A stretch of 64,000 nt of DNA from Rebecca billardiae RCC1528 (taxonomy: Eukaryota; Haptophyta): contig OZ251239.1 in assembly GCA_965240325.2 (NCBI GenBank), positions 248,001 through 312,000 on the forward strand, given 5' to 3'. The notes beneath the pieces are model-generated. The model was not told the DNA's origin and searched no databases. It worked only from the letters and a program-made list of their open reading frames with translations. Of this stretch, positions 51,713 to 63,343 are shown piece after piece (the first letter of the stretch is position 1; each line of letters starts with the position of its first letter). The position numbers were made by a program, and so were the translations under genes.

Positions 51713-52330
51713 CGGGCGACTGCGCTCGGATGACGAGCCGGCGCCCCGGCCCGGGCGGCGGCTGGGCGGCAGCGACCAGCGTGGGCGGCCAACGGTGCTG
51801 ACGGAGGAGTTGACCGAACGCGACGCGCTCTCCGCCGCTGACGGAGGAGTTGACGGAGGTCGTGCGCGCGAGGTCGGCGGCGGTGTGCGCGGCGGCGCTG
51901 GGCAAGTGCGCCAGCCTCTCGGGCAGCACATGCCCCGCCGCGCGCCCGCCGCCGCCCAGGCTCCCGCGCTCGGCCTCGCGCCGCCGCGCCGCCGCGCGGT
52001 CCGAGAGCAGACGCCTGTCGACCGGATAGCTCAGATTTGCGACGCAGCCTGCGGAGAGGGTGGCGCATGCGGCGGGCTCGGCGGGTCGAGCGCGCAGTGC
52101 GCGATCACCTCGAGCAGCAGCTGCGCCACCTCGTACGCGCGCAGCATCGGCGCGTCCGGTCGCATCACCTGCAGTCGGTACTCGGTCGCCAGCAAGCCGC
52201 GGAGCCGCGGCGGCGGCGGCACGCGGGCGGCCGCCGCCGGCGAGGGTGAGGACGGACATGCCATTCGGCGCACCTCCCTCGACTGCGCCGCCACCATCGC
52301 CCTCGCTCCCTTCAGCCGCCGCCCCCGACG
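51713..52330 (-). pseudogene. Gene fragment in copy A (N-terminal part), frameshifted
   Basis: Contains RLRGLLATEYRLQVMRPDAP, then MLRAYEVAQLLLEVIAHCAL, and in another frame VANLSYPVDRRLLSDRAAAR. One C is missing relative to copy B in the GACCC(C)GCC stretch, so the two parts are out of frame. It looks like a helical repeat protein, but no family could be assigned. Confidence 0.5.
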
Positions 52331-52425
52331 CCTCCGCCTCCGCCTCCGCCGCACCGACGACGCCGCACCACGCAGCCAGCCAGCCACCCGTGCCGGTGGC
52401 ACTTTGTTTGGATCGTCGTGACGTC

Positions 52426-52995
52426 GTATGGAGCGCTCGTTGGAATTTGAGCGGGGGTGGAACTTGACACCGCATTTCCCAGCGAAGTGCCCCATCTCGG
52501 CGGGGCTGGCACGGTCGGCACACGCTCCTGAGCGCTCGCTTCGCGGTGCGGCAGGCCTTGGGCAGCCCAGACAGACATGCCGCGACCGAATTACCGGGCC
52601 ATGCGCGCACCACACCGCGCTACATGGCCTGCGCGCTGGATGACTGAGAGGCAACGCCGAACCACGCCGAACCACTGCATTCCACTGCCCCGCATGCACC
52701 CCGAGTCACCTTCAGAGGGCGTCGACGAGCGCAGAGCGGGTGCGTGGGAGTTCGACCAACTCGTGTACCTTCTTGCAAGCACCAGCGGCGAGGTCGCAAG
52801 CCGAACCTTGACCAGCCGTGGAACTTGAGCCGGTCGGCAGCAAAACCACCGTAGTTTAACCCGGATCAAGTTAGCCGAGCGTGCGAGGAGGAGGCGCGGT
52901 GCGCGTCCGCGGCTGGCGAGAGGCGTCCGGACCGTGCCGTTCTCGGCCGCGCCCGCGCGCTTCCCGCCGCCGCAGGCCCCAAGAGCGCTCCATAC
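52426..52995. mobile_element. 570-bp TIR element with 3-bp TSD
   Basis: Inverted ends GTATGGAGCGCTC with similarity continuing a few bases. GTC lies on both sides (52423-52425, 52996-52998). Copy B lacks this segment between GGATCGTCGTCAC and GTCACGCGCAAC (near 54869-54900). No coding sequence recognised. Confidence 0.7.
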
Positions 52996-53569
52996 GTCAC
53001 CTCACGCGCAACTTTTTGCGATCATCATTCGGATCAGAGTCTGTCCAGGACAGCGTGCACCCATTTGAATCAGAGAGCTCTTATTGATTGCAGATAGAGC
53101 ACAAACTTGACAAACGCGTCGATTCACACCCGCATTGGTTTTGAATCAATTGGCAATACGGGGTGAGGAATCTTGAATCACAACCGTAATTATTGACCTT
53201 TCCGCTCAGGCTGTCCAGGACACACTCACCACACTTCTTTCATCTGAGCGAGAGCTCTTAATCCTCGCAGATACTGTAGAGATGTCGAATGCCACCCGCG
53301 CATGCAGCCTACTGAGAAACCGGAGACTGACTTCGTAGTAGTCCGTAGGCTGCGCTCGGGCTACCGCCGAACGGCTAAGAAACCGAGACTAGCCGTGAGA
53401 TCTCTGATGACTTCTTTAATAATTGCCCGCGCGATTGCCTGTATAGTATTGCCGGGATGTCATCTTATAATGATCGGCTACGCCGATCTTCGGGTAGTGA
53501 ACAACGAAGTTGGGGGCGCACGGCCGGACGGCCCTAGTGGCTAGTGCTCAGAGTCACCGATCACGCAGC

Positions 53570-54830
53570 TTGTGAATGTGAGCAGCAGCCGCGGCTTGTG
53601 ACGACACGGTCGGACGGTCGGACGGTGCCGGTGCGGCGGGGGCAGCGGCGGCGCGACGGCGTCGGCGGTGGCGCGCTCGCACAGCGTCCTGCAGCACGTA
53701 AGCGCAGCGTGACTGCGTGTGCAGCAGCGCGCCGCTCAGCTCCCGCCGCTCCACGCCGCCGCAGCGGCGCGCGCGGCGCGCGCCCGCTTCGGCCGCGGCC
53801 GCGCCCGCCACCGTCCGTCGCGCCGCCGCCAGCTGCTGCGCCGTCGCCGTCGGTGACGGCGGCGGGTCGAGTGCGGAGAGGAGGTGGATGAGCCAGTGCA
53901 GCCCGGACTGCGTGACGTCCACGTCCACCACCGCGTCCTCCTTCGCCACCGCCATCTCCTCCGCCCGCCCCGCCCCCCAGCGGCGGTCCCACCACCCAGG
54001 CGGCGACCGGCCCGGCGCGCGCTGCGGGCGCCCGCGCGCCGCCGCTGCCGTCGGCGGCGGCGATCGCGGCGGCGAGCGGCGATCGCGGCAGCCCGTCGGG
54101 CGGCGGCGGCGGCGCGCCGCCGCCCTCCGCTCCGCCCTCCGACGCCGCCCTCCGACGCCGCCCTCCGACGCCGCCCTCCGACGCCGCCCTCCGACGCCGC
54201 CCTCCGACGCCGCCGCCTCCGATCCGCCCCGCCGCCGCCGGGCGACTGCGCTCGGATGACGAACCGGCTGGGCGGCAGCGACCAGCCGCGTGGGCGGCGT
54301 GACGCGACGCGCTCTCCGCCGCTGACGGAGGAGTTGACGGAGGTCGTGCGCGCGAGGTCGGCGGCGGTGTGCGCGGCGGCGCTGGGCGAGTGCGCCAGCC
54401 TCTCGGGCAGCACATGCCCCGCCGCGCGCCCGCCGCCGCCCAGGCTCCCGCGCTCGGCCTCGCGCCGCACCGCCGCGCGGTCCGAGTGCAGACGCCTGTC
54501 GACCGGATAGGTCAGATTTGCGACGCAGCCTGCGGAGAGGGTGGCGCATGCGGCGGGCTCGGCGGGGTCGAGCGCGCAGTGCGCGATCACCTCGAGCAGC
54601 AGCTGCGCCACCCCGTACGCGCGCAGCATCGGCGCGTCCGGTCGCATCACCCGTGCAGTCCGGTCGCCAGCAAGCCGCGGAGCCGCGGCGGCGGCGGCAC
54701 GCGGGCGGCCGCCGCCGGCGAGGGTGAGGACGGACATGCCATTCGGCGCACCTCCCTCGACTGCGCCGCCACCATCGCCCTCGCTCCCTTCAGCCGCCTC
54801 CCCCGACGCCTCCGCCTCCGCCTCCGCCGC
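53570..54830 (-). pseudogene. Unidentified gene in copy B, several frames
   Basis: The best continuous reading (53736-54737) includes MRPDAPMLRAYGVAQLLLEV and PAACATLSAGCVANLTYPVD. The C-terminal part (VTQSGLHWLIHLLSALDPPP, then SGALLHTQSRCAYVLQ) is in another frame, after the minisatellite. Relative to copy A, a few bases are lost at the VMRPDAP junction and before the final TLCERA segment. Either introns or decay separate the pieces. Neither copy gives a single clean frame. Confidence 0.45.
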
Positions 54831-55024
54831 ACCGACGCCGCCGCACCCGCGGCACTTTGCCGACGTTGGATCGTCGTCACCGAGCCGTCACGCGCAACTT
54901 TTCGTGCCGATCATCATTATTGATCAGAGTCTGTCCAGGACAGCGTACACCCATTTGAATCAGAGAGCTCTTATTGATCGCAGATAGAGCACAAACGCGT
55001 CGATTCATACCCGCATTGGCTTTG

Positions 55025-56117
55025 CGGATATCCCACTGCGATCCTATCCCATAGGATTCAATCCTATGGCATAGGATGGCCCCAGGGACGACTCAGCAGA
55101 CGACATTTTCTCATGTTGCCGAATGGTACGACTGCACCTAGGGGTCGGTAGCAGTGTCGCCACCATCCGCCAGAGCGAGCTTGTTGTGATTTTCGACCAC
55201 CACCGCATGTTTTGGGCTCCACGGATGGAGCGCGTGAAGCCGTCGCGGTCGTTGCCGCCTTGCGACTCCACGGTGGCAACGCCGACCAACATGTGGCACT
55301 TGTGATGACACCCAGCTTGATGCTCACACATCGTGGTTCACTGTGTTCGACCGGAGCCGTACGAGGTTCAATCACAATGCGTTTTGGTCCTCGCCAAGCA
55401 TGGCATTGTACGTCACGCCGGGGCTGCGCGCACAAGCCGCTGCGGGTCGCTCGCGTCGTCAGGTGGTTGCGATCGAGCATCGGCACGCATGTAGAGCAAG
55501 CCTCGGAGGTAGCCGGAACATCTTGCCATGTCGCGTGCGTGGATGGTATCGCACCTGTAGACACGCCATGCGTGTGCCGCAGTCGATTGACGCGACGCTC
55601 GACCCGCACGCTCTTGGATTCGTGGGCTAGTGGTCCACAAGGACGGCCGCCACCATCGTGGGAGGTCCGTGGCCGCACGCACGATGGCGGTTGCCCTCTC
55701 TTCGCCCCGCCCCAGAATCGGTGTGCCACGGGCAGCAACGCGCCTGGCGGCGTGGGCGGCGGTGCGGGCGGCAGCGCGGGCATCCGGTGCGAGCACTCGC
55801 CTGCGCCGTCCGTGCCCAGGGTCGCCGCTCGGCTGCCAGGGGCGAGCAACTGACGCTGTCATGCCGATCCTATGTAGCCGTCCCTGCCCGCGGATCCTAT
55901 GGCATAGGATCGCGCGCGCGCGCGCGGTCGCGCGCGCGCGCGCGCGACCGCCGTGGCAGTGGCGGCAGGCGGAGATGGTGTGTGTCGACAGCCGGTGGAG
56001 TTGTGTGTACGATATAGCAACACCGATGATCGTATGCGCAGAACTGAGCCGCTGGCGCTCTGGTGAACTCATCCTATGCCATAGGATCAGATCCTATCTG
56101 TTGCAGTGGGATATCCG
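55025..56117 (+). mobile_element. 1,093-bp TIR element, 4-bp TSD, copy 1
   Basis: Inverted ends CGGATATCCCACTG. Target duplication TTTG (55021-55024, 56118-56121). The empty site is in copy A at about 53136-53143. It contains palindromic ATCCTATGCCATAGGAT-type motifs near both ends (55065-55078, 55903-55912, 56072-56085) and a (CG)n run at about 55912-55948. A second copy starts at 63344. Confidence 0.88.
55123..55690 (+). pseudogene. Element-encoded ORF, frameshifted copy
   Basis: Starts MVRLHLGVGSSVATIRQSEL like the intact copy at 63444, but single-base losses near 55273 and 55301 break the frame (it ends at MWHL). The remaining sequence continues in other frames (55343-55630). Confidence 0.7.
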
Positions 56118-56212
56118 TTTGAATCAGTTGGCAATACGGGGTGAGGAATCTTGAATCACAACCGTGATTGTTGACCTTTCCGCTCAGGCTGTCCAGGACA
56201 CACTCACCACAC

Positions 56213-57194
56213 TATTCTAGCGCAGTTCTCTTAAGAGAAGAGGGATGCGTCTAATCTAAAACGCTGTTTTTCAGAAGCGCGTGAATCAAAGCTGACGACC
56301 CAACCTATCGTTTCTATGGTTGGCGAGCTGTTTCAGGCTCTTACAATTCAGGCATCTTTAATAGGGGGTCCATGACAGCAGCCCACTGAATTGTGATTTT
56401 CGACAACCATGCGATTTAGGTGTCTGACGAGCGTGGCGCTTGCGGAGGCACCCACAAATATGTCCTGGAACCCAGCCCAGCCGTCAGAAGCACCCAAAAC
56501 CGACTCCGAGTCCGCGCGTCGTCGCGCGGTCGTGCGCGCACGCCAGCTGCGCCACTGTGTCACATACAGATTCAGCCAAACGTCAACGACTTGTTATGGC
56601 GGCTAAATGACGGTATGTCGTCGGACTTACTTATTCATAACCGTTGCAACCCGCCCCAACAAAATTAAGGTGGACTTGCTAAATTTTAGTAGGCACGATG
56701 AGTGCGCGTAGAGGTCGGTGAAAAACTACTCCAAGATCGAGCATGTTACCCACTTAATTAGAGACATGTACCCGTATACATGCACTCACCCACCCGTTTA
56801 TTATACAATGCGGGTGGGTTTTAAATATATATTCAGGGTGGTGTCAATATGGGGGTACCTTGTTCACTATTCGTGACACTGGGTCATCCGAATAGGCCGC
56901 GCCGCCGCGCGGAGTGACGGCGGGCTCATGCCACCGTCAAACCGTCCCGCAGCAGGCCCGGACGGACCTGATGCGGGCGGCGGGCTGCAAGCCGAAGCAC
57001 ACTACCAAGCGCACCTCTGAGCATGCCACCATCCCCATAGTCGTGAAGGAGTCCTCCGCCATCGACGCTTGCGTGCGCAGACTAGCAGTCATCGCCGCCG
57101 CAGAGCTTGCCGCGGCCGTTCGGCGACTTCCGTGCCCGTGCTCTGTGTCACCGGCGTCGTCGCCGTTCGTCGTACCCCAGCCCACGCGAGGCCG
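56213..57194. other. AT-richer intergenic region
   Basis: No convincing ORF. It includes AT-rich DNA at about 56640-56880. A tail-to-tail or promoter role for the next minus-strand gene cannot be told. Confidence 0.5.
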
Positions 57195-58514
57195 TCACCG
57201 GTCCACCGGTACTGCGGCGGACTGCGCGCGCTTCGCCGCGCGCTCGCCCTCGAGCTCCGCCGCTCTCCTCTCGCGCTCGAACTGGACGCAGTCGGCAGCC
57301 ATGGCAGCCCGCTCGGCCGCAGCGCGATCTGTGCCCCCCCGCGCGCTGCGCTCGGTTGCGTCGGCGCGCAAGCTGGCGCGCGCAGCGTCGGCGACGGCGC
57401 GCGCGGTCGCCTTGCGCGACGAGTCCAGCTCCACCTGCTGCTCCGTCAGGCGCACCTGCTGCTCCAAGATGACCGCGTGCTCAGCAGGAGTCACGCGCTG
57501 CTCGTGCAGCGGCACCTGCACGCGGCCTGCTGCGGACGCGCGCGGCGCGCCGGCGTCGGGGGGCGAGTAGAGGTCGCGGAAGGGGCAGCTGTCGTCGCCG
57601 GCGCCCAGCGACGTGTCGTCGGCATCCAGCTCCGCCTTCCTCTCCGCCGCCGACGCGCCCTGCTTCCGGCTCAGGATGCGCTCCATGTCCTTGTTCTTGC
57701 CCTTCCACCACCTGTGCACGGTCATCAGCCAGATGCCGATCACCTCCAGCAGCGGCGAGTCGTGGCGCGCCGAGATGCCGAGCGCATCCGCGCAGACGAG
57801 CGCGAGCGCATTGGGCTTCTTCGTCCCACCGTCGCGCGCGGTCTGGGCGCACGCCGGGGTGAACACTCTGACCAACGGCTTGTGCTTCTTCAAGTTCTCG
57901 AGCATGAGGTCCATGAGCGTGCGGAGGAGGTCGAGGAGCATGAAGTTGAGCACCGATGCGTACCGCGGGCGAAAGCCGGCCACGGGCCGACCGGCCAAGG
58001 GCTGCAGCACGTGGATGGCGCGCGCCGCCACCGCCGTCTCCTCGAGCTGCTGCGCGCTGACATTGACGTCAGGCCGTAGCTCGGGCCTGCACGGTTGCAC
58101 ACAGCCGAGGCCGTCCGCGGAGGAGGCGAGCCCCTCGGCGGTGCCAGCGGGGACCTCGGGCGGGTCGCACACATCCATGGGCACGCGTGCATCATCATCT
58201 GCCGCGCCCTGGACCTCGTCATGCCCGGCACAGCGGTCCGCAAGTTGGTCGGCGGTAGCTGGCCCTTGCGGCAGAGACGTCGCGGGCACGTCCGAGGGCG
58301 AGAAGGCAGCGTCGGGTGGGGAAGGAGACAGCGTCGAGTCGTTGCCGATGCCTATCCCACCGCGTTGCGCATGTTCGTCTCCGCGTTGCTCGCCTGCACG
58401 TGCTCCTAGGACGCGCTCCTTGGTCGCGGGCAGCACACGTTGAGCACGCAGATTCAAATCATGAAGCACGAGCGTCGACTGGCCAGCGACTCCCAGCGAG
58501 AGCCCGGTCCACAC
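57195..58514 (-). CDS. Hypothetical protein with C-terminal coiled coil
   Basis: 439 codons open from 58514 (a GTG after a stop). The first in-frame ATG is 58178, giving 327 residues, so the 5' end may be an upstream exon. The central part is protein-like: VLNFMLLDLLRTLMDLMLEN and LLEVIGIWLMTVHRWWKGKN, with an NALALVCADALGI segment. The last ~110 residues are a long charged helix (HAVILEQQVRLTEQQVELDS, then RKATARAVADAARAS, ending FERERRAAELEGERAAKRAQ), a probable coiled coil. No known domain was recognised; a DNA-binding or scaffold role is possible. Confidence 0.55.
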   Translation of the reverse strand: MWTGLSLGVAGQSTLVLHDLNLRAQRVLPATKERVLGARAGEQRGDEHAQRGGIGIGNDSTLSPSPPDAAFSPSDVPATSLPQGPATADQLADRCAGHDEVQGAADDDARVPMDVCDPPEVPAGTAEGLASSADGLGCVQPCRPELRPDVNVSAQQLEETAVAARAIHVLQPLAGRPVAGFRPRYASVLNFMLLDLLRTLMDLMLENLKKHKPLVRVFTPACAQTARDGGTKKPNALALVCADALGISARHDSPLLEVIGIWLMTVHRWWKGKNKDMERILSRKQGASAAERKAELDADDTSLGAGDDSCPFRDLYSPPDAGAPRASAAGRVQVPLHEQRVTPAEHAVILEQQVRLTEQQVELDSSRKATARAVADAARASLRADATERSARGGTDRAAAERAAMAADCVQFERERRAAELEGERAAKRAQSAAVPVDR

Positions 58515-59654
<1,140 letters not shown>

Positions 59655-60437
59655 TTATCCAAGGGCGGTAGGGTCGCCAAACTGTTGGTCGCGCGGTTCA
59701 ACGAGCATCTCGTGCACGCCGACGTGTGGGGGCGCCGTCAGAGCATAGATCACTGCAGAAGCAATGTCCGCGACGTCGAGCACCGAATTGCGGTCACCGC
59801 TGATGGTCTTGCCGATAGCCACCCCGGTCTTCTCCGCCGCTTCAGCATCCGTGTTGCCGACGATGAGGTTTGTGCCGACGTCTCCTGGCTGCAAATCAGT
59901 AACCTTGACGCCAGTGCCCACGCACTCGGCGCGCAGCCCCTTCGAGAATGTTGTGACAAACGCTTTCGAGGCGTTATAGACCGAGAGCGCCGGGAAGACC
60001 TGCTTCGCCGCGTCAGACGAAATGTTGACGATGTGGCCCGACTTGCGTGCGAGCATGCCCTGCAGCACGGCACCAACGCCGTTGACAACACCCTTGCAGT
60101 TGGTGTCGATCGTCCTCTCCCACTCGTCCTCGTGCAAGTTCTTCATCAGCGTGAAGTACATCACGCCGGCCGCGTTGACGAGGATGTCGACGGGCCCGAG
60201 CTTGGCCTCCGCTGCAGCAGCAAGCGCCTTCATTTCGGCACGCACAGTCACGTCAGTTGCCACTGCGATCGCCCGGCCGCCCTCGGCGATGATTTTTTCG
60301 GCGGTGGCTTGGATCACGTCCAGCCGCCGGGCAGCAAGGGCGACCAGACAACCCTCCGCGGCAAGCCCGAGAGCGATTCCTTGCCCAATGCCGGAGCTGG
60401 CACCCGTGACCACGGCAACCTTGCCCTTGAGAGACAT
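59655..60437 (-). CDS. Short-chain dehydrogenase/reductase (classical SDR)
   Basis: 260 residues, complete, intronless. NAD(P)-binding TGASSGIG at 11-18, NAAG at 88-91, catalytic Asn113, Ser140/141, Tyr154 and Lys158 (YNASK), and the PGDVGT loop after 184. RR at 37-38 after the second strand favours NADP. Closest in style to bacterial oxidoreductases of unknown substrate (YdfG-like). Its compact size, full motif set and lack of introns could indicate lateral transfer, though the base composition is not extreme. The ATG at 60437 is the natural start. No signal peptide, so cytosolic. Confidence 0.92.
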   Translation of the reverse strand: MSLKGKVAVVTGASSGIGQGIALGLAAEGCLVALAARRLDVIQATAEKIIAEGGRAIAVATDVTVRAEMKALAAAAEAKLGPVDILVNAAGVMYFTLMKNLHEDEWERTIDTNCKGVVNGVGAVLQGMLARKSGHIVNISSDAAKQVFPALSVYNASKAFVTTFSKGLRAECVGTGVKVTDLQPGDVGTNLIVGNTDAEAAEKTGVAIGKTISGDRNSVLDVADIASAVIYALTAPPHVGVHEMLVEPRDQQFGDPTALG

Positions 60438-60601
60438 GCCGCAACTCGGCCCGACGGCCCGACTTCGATAGTGTTTTCAGCTCGACGCCGATCGATCGGT
60501 TCGCATCAAAGGAATCCAGGGGCGCCCTACCGGGCTGTACCCCCTTGATTCCTTCGCATCGCGCACGTTCAACGTGACACCCGGATCGATCCGGTCAAAC
60601 C

Positions 60602-61612
60602 ACCGCCGTGGCGTTGTGGCGCCAGCTGTCCGCGGCTCCGTGCGGAGCGCCGGAGCCCCACTCACCGAGTCCGTTGGCACCGGCACTCGCCGCCGCTGCC
60701 CTCTGCGCGCGCGCGTGGCGCGAAGCTGCTGCGCGGATGAGCGCGCAGCCTGACGAGGCCAGGCGAGCGCCTCGCTGCCCCCGCTCCCCCAGATCGAGCT
60801 CCTCCTCGAAGACGGCGACCCTGAACGGTGGGACGCTGAGCTTGTCATCTCGGCCGCCGGCCTCGACGTGTGCGCTCTCGCGCTCACGGCGGACAGCGAG
60901 GCTATATTGCCGAGCGCGTGTCATGCGCAGGCGTGTGACCGTCCACGTTTGACCCTCTTCGCCTAGCTCTGGTTCCCGCACAGCTTCTCCAGCCCCGCGC
61001 TCTGTGGACATCAAGTTCATGCAAGGCGTTCGCATGGGCGCCTTTGAACTGAAGGCGCCGACTCACTACCTGCTGCTCAGAACCCAGACTCACCGGCCCC
61101 AGCTGACCGCGGCTCAGCGTGGGCGTGGGCGTAAGCCCGGTCGCCCGTGGCTGTCGCAGGTGCCATGGATGACTGCCGACGCTGTGCTTACAGTCGTGCA
61201 GCACGCGCTCGTGCACTACAAGACGGTCAGTCAGGATGCCGCTGCACTGCGCGCCGAACGTGCCCCGGAGCTCGCCGCGATCGCCGTAGCCTTCTGCGGC
61301 ATGGGCGCGAGCTTCCCGGCCAAGGTGCATGTGCTCGATCAGCGCGCGCAGGCGCGCGCAGCCGCCGTCGAGCCTCAGCCGCCGCCGCCGGCGTGTCCGT
61401 CGGGCGCGCAGGTTGCCAAGCCAAGGCTCGCGGCCAGTCGACCTCATCACGCACGTCGGCACGAAGTGATGCTGCACGCTCGCCGAGGCTGCGGGCCACG
61501 ACGAGCCTCGCGCACCAGCGCCCGCCCCGTCGCCGTCGACTACCGCCGCCATCAGCTCCTGAACGAACGCACACCCACGCTCGACCGGTATGTGGCCGCA
61601 TCTGCGGTCTAA
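60602..61612 (+). other. Candidate multi-exon gene, unresolved
   Basis: Protein-like pieces lie on the plus strand in different frames: IELLLEDGDPERWDAELVIS at about 60794 (after a CCCCCAG acceptor) and MDIKFMQGVRMGAFELKAPT at 61004, then MTADAVLTVVQHALVHYKTV and AIAVAFCGMGASFPAKVHVL. The last frame (61004-61612, 202 codons) is the best single open segment. No family recognised and exon joins not established. Confidence 0.35.
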
Positions 61613-62420
61613 ATGAGCCGGGCCCGGGTCCGGGCCGCCGGGCGCCTGCGCGGTCGGCGCGCCGCGGCGGCCGCGGCGCCGCATCGACAGGTGCCTCAGC
61701 AGCTCAGACCACCGCACGCAAGCTTGCGCTCGACGACTATTATTACCGTAGCAGCATCTTTTGGCGGCTGTATAATCTGCCCATCTCGATGCGTGGCGGA
61801 TGAGTGCCGACCGATCAGGCCGAGTGGGCGGCGAGTGCTGCCCGGCCCGTGGCCGTCACGGCACGCCGTCACGCCACGCAATGTCAGTAAGCTAATGTCG
61901 CTACGCGGATGGCAGCTGTAAAGTGCCTAATGGCGACATTCGGCATGACCTTCAGTAGATCGCCCAGCGCCGACGACTCGCCGCGCGCACGGGCGAGCGC
62001 GCTTGCAGCCGGTGCCCATGTTAATGTACATACGTCCCGACGGTGCCCGGACTGGAGTCGAGACGGCGCATCGCAACTCGCCTCGCATGGGCCACGCGCG
62101 CAGCCGGCGAGTGTGCGGGGCGAGAAGGGGCGGGGATGATCATCCGTGTCTCCCGGTGCCATCCGGCCGGCGCGCGCGGGCGTGCGCGCCGTGAGGGCCG
62201 CGCATCGGCCTGCGCAGGGCGCGTGGTGCGTGTCAGATTGGTCGCCATCGCCCGATCCTGAGGGTTTGCTCCCGTCCTGGCCGTCCAAGCGGCCCGGCCC
62301 GGACGGCGGGGCGGCGGACCCGGCGAGCACTCGAAGCGATTCCGCTGGCCGGCTGGGAATCACACACAGGTCGGTCTGTCGCCCCCCTGTTTCGGTCATT
62401 GCGACCTCACCGCCGGCGCG
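61613..62420. other. Intergenic region upstream of the PQ-loop gene
   Basis: Short overlapping frames only. No convincing gene. It should contain the promoter of the gene starting at 62421. Confidence 0.5.
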
Positions 62421-63275
62421 ATGCTAGCAGACCTCGTCGTCGCTGGCTGTGGCATCGTGGGCATGGTCTGTTTTTGTCTTGTATTCGCCCCACAGGCATG
62501 GCTGAACGAGAAGCGCAAGACAACCACCGGGCTTAGCATGGCGACCATGTTTGTGTGGCAGTCGGCGGGCATGACGTACGCGGCGTTCCTGCTGTATGAG
62601 TCGGCATCAGCGTGGGTCGTGTTTTCGGTGGTGTCGTTCATGGGCGTGGCGGCGGTGATCGATGCCCAGATAGCCGTTTACACGAAAGGGTGGCGCGTGC
62701 CAGTGGCCCTTCTCTCTGCGGCCATCATGGTGGCCACCGTGGCCGTGGTGGGCATCCTCTGGTTCGCATATGACTGGCTGCCTGATCCTGTCGCGGTGAC
62801 ACTAGGTGACCTGTTGCCAGCGGCCTTGTTCACGGTGGGGTTCTTCCCACAGTTCCAAGTCTTTATTGAGACGTGGTCCGTGGAAGGCTACTCTTTTGGA
62901 GTCACGGCGTTGGATCTAGTGGGCTCTGTCGCCAATGCGCTCGTGCTCTTCCTGACGCAGGGCTGGGGAGGCAGGGTATGGCTCTCTGCGCTGCCCTTTC
63001 TGGCCATCGCCGTGCTGCACGTTGTGCTCATCCTCCTCGCTCTCGTCATCATCGACCCGTGCGGAATGAGTCCTCGGCGTTACATCGGCTTCGACGACAA
63101 GGGGGTCGCTGTCGAATCAGGCTCTGCGGATGACTTGACCAAGCAGGTGACGCCTGAAGCCGAGGCTGGGGCTGCGAGTCCCAGCGCCGCAGGAGCAGCA
63201 GATGATGCCGCGGAGTCCCTGGCAGCAGAAGCCTCGGCGTCGTCTGCTACAGCCGCACCGGCAGTTGATGTCTAG
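62421..63275 (+). CDS. PQ-loop repeat membrane protein
   Basis: 284 residues. Two PQ-loop repeats: FAPQAWLNEKRKTTTGLS (Pro24-Gln25) and FFPQFQVFIETWSVEGYSFG (Pro143-Gln144). About seven hydrophobic helices are spread over residues 1-215. The cytosolic tail is acidic and Ala/Ser-rich. The family includes cystinosin-type and KDEL-receptor/SWEET-related proteins, usually transporters of amino acids or sugars in lysosome/vacuole or plasma membrane. The two PQ-loops with T-x-G-L/Y-S after each match the cystinosin/PQLC class rather than SWEET. Substrate unknown. No intron is needed. It ends 18 bp before a GA/CT tract. Confidence 0.85.
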   Translation: MLADLVVAGCGIVGMVCFCLVFAPQAWLNEKRKTTTGLSMATMFVWQSAGMTYAAFLLYESASAWVVFSVVSFMGVAAVIDAQIAVYTKGWRVPVALLSAAIMVATVAVVGILWFAYDWLPDPVAVTLGDLLPAALFTVGFFPQFQVFIETWSVEGYSFGVTALDLVGSVANALVLFLTQGWGGRVWLSALPFLAIAVLHVVLILLALVIIDPCGMSPRRYIGFDDKGVAVESGSADDLTKQVTPEAEAGAASPSAAGAADDAAESLAAEASASSATAAPAVDV

Positions 63276-63293
63276 TATAATCTGCCGACGCCT

Positions 63294-63343
63294 AGAGAGA
63301 GAGAGAGAGAGAGATCGAAGAGAGCCAGTCTCTCTCTCTCTCT
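63294..63343. repeat. (GA)n / (CT)n inverted pair
   Basis: A GA run (63294-63313) and a CT run (about 63328-63343) can pair as a hairpin. A mobile-element copy begins immediately afterwards. Confidence 0.8.

Larger units (their letters stand above)
47951..53234. repeat. Segmental duplication, copy A (expanded by insertions)
   Basis: Begins ATAATGATCGGCTACGCCGA and ends near CACACTCACCACAC. It is the same segment as copy B (53467-56212) in direct orientation. Without its insertions (48862-51708 and 52426-52995 with one TSD each) it is about 1.85 kb, against about 1.65 kb for copy B without its own insertion. It carries an extra ~136-bp internal tandem duplication (48198-48333 and 48334-48469) absent from copy B. 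Confidence 0.85.
53467..56212. repeat. Segmental duplication, copy B
   Basis: Direct copy of 47951-53234 without the outer, inner and 570-bp elements, but with its own insertion at 55025-56117. A 13-bp minisatellite (GACGCCGCCCTCC) has about six units here (54135-54216) against about four in copy A (48777-48830). Confidence 0.85.
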
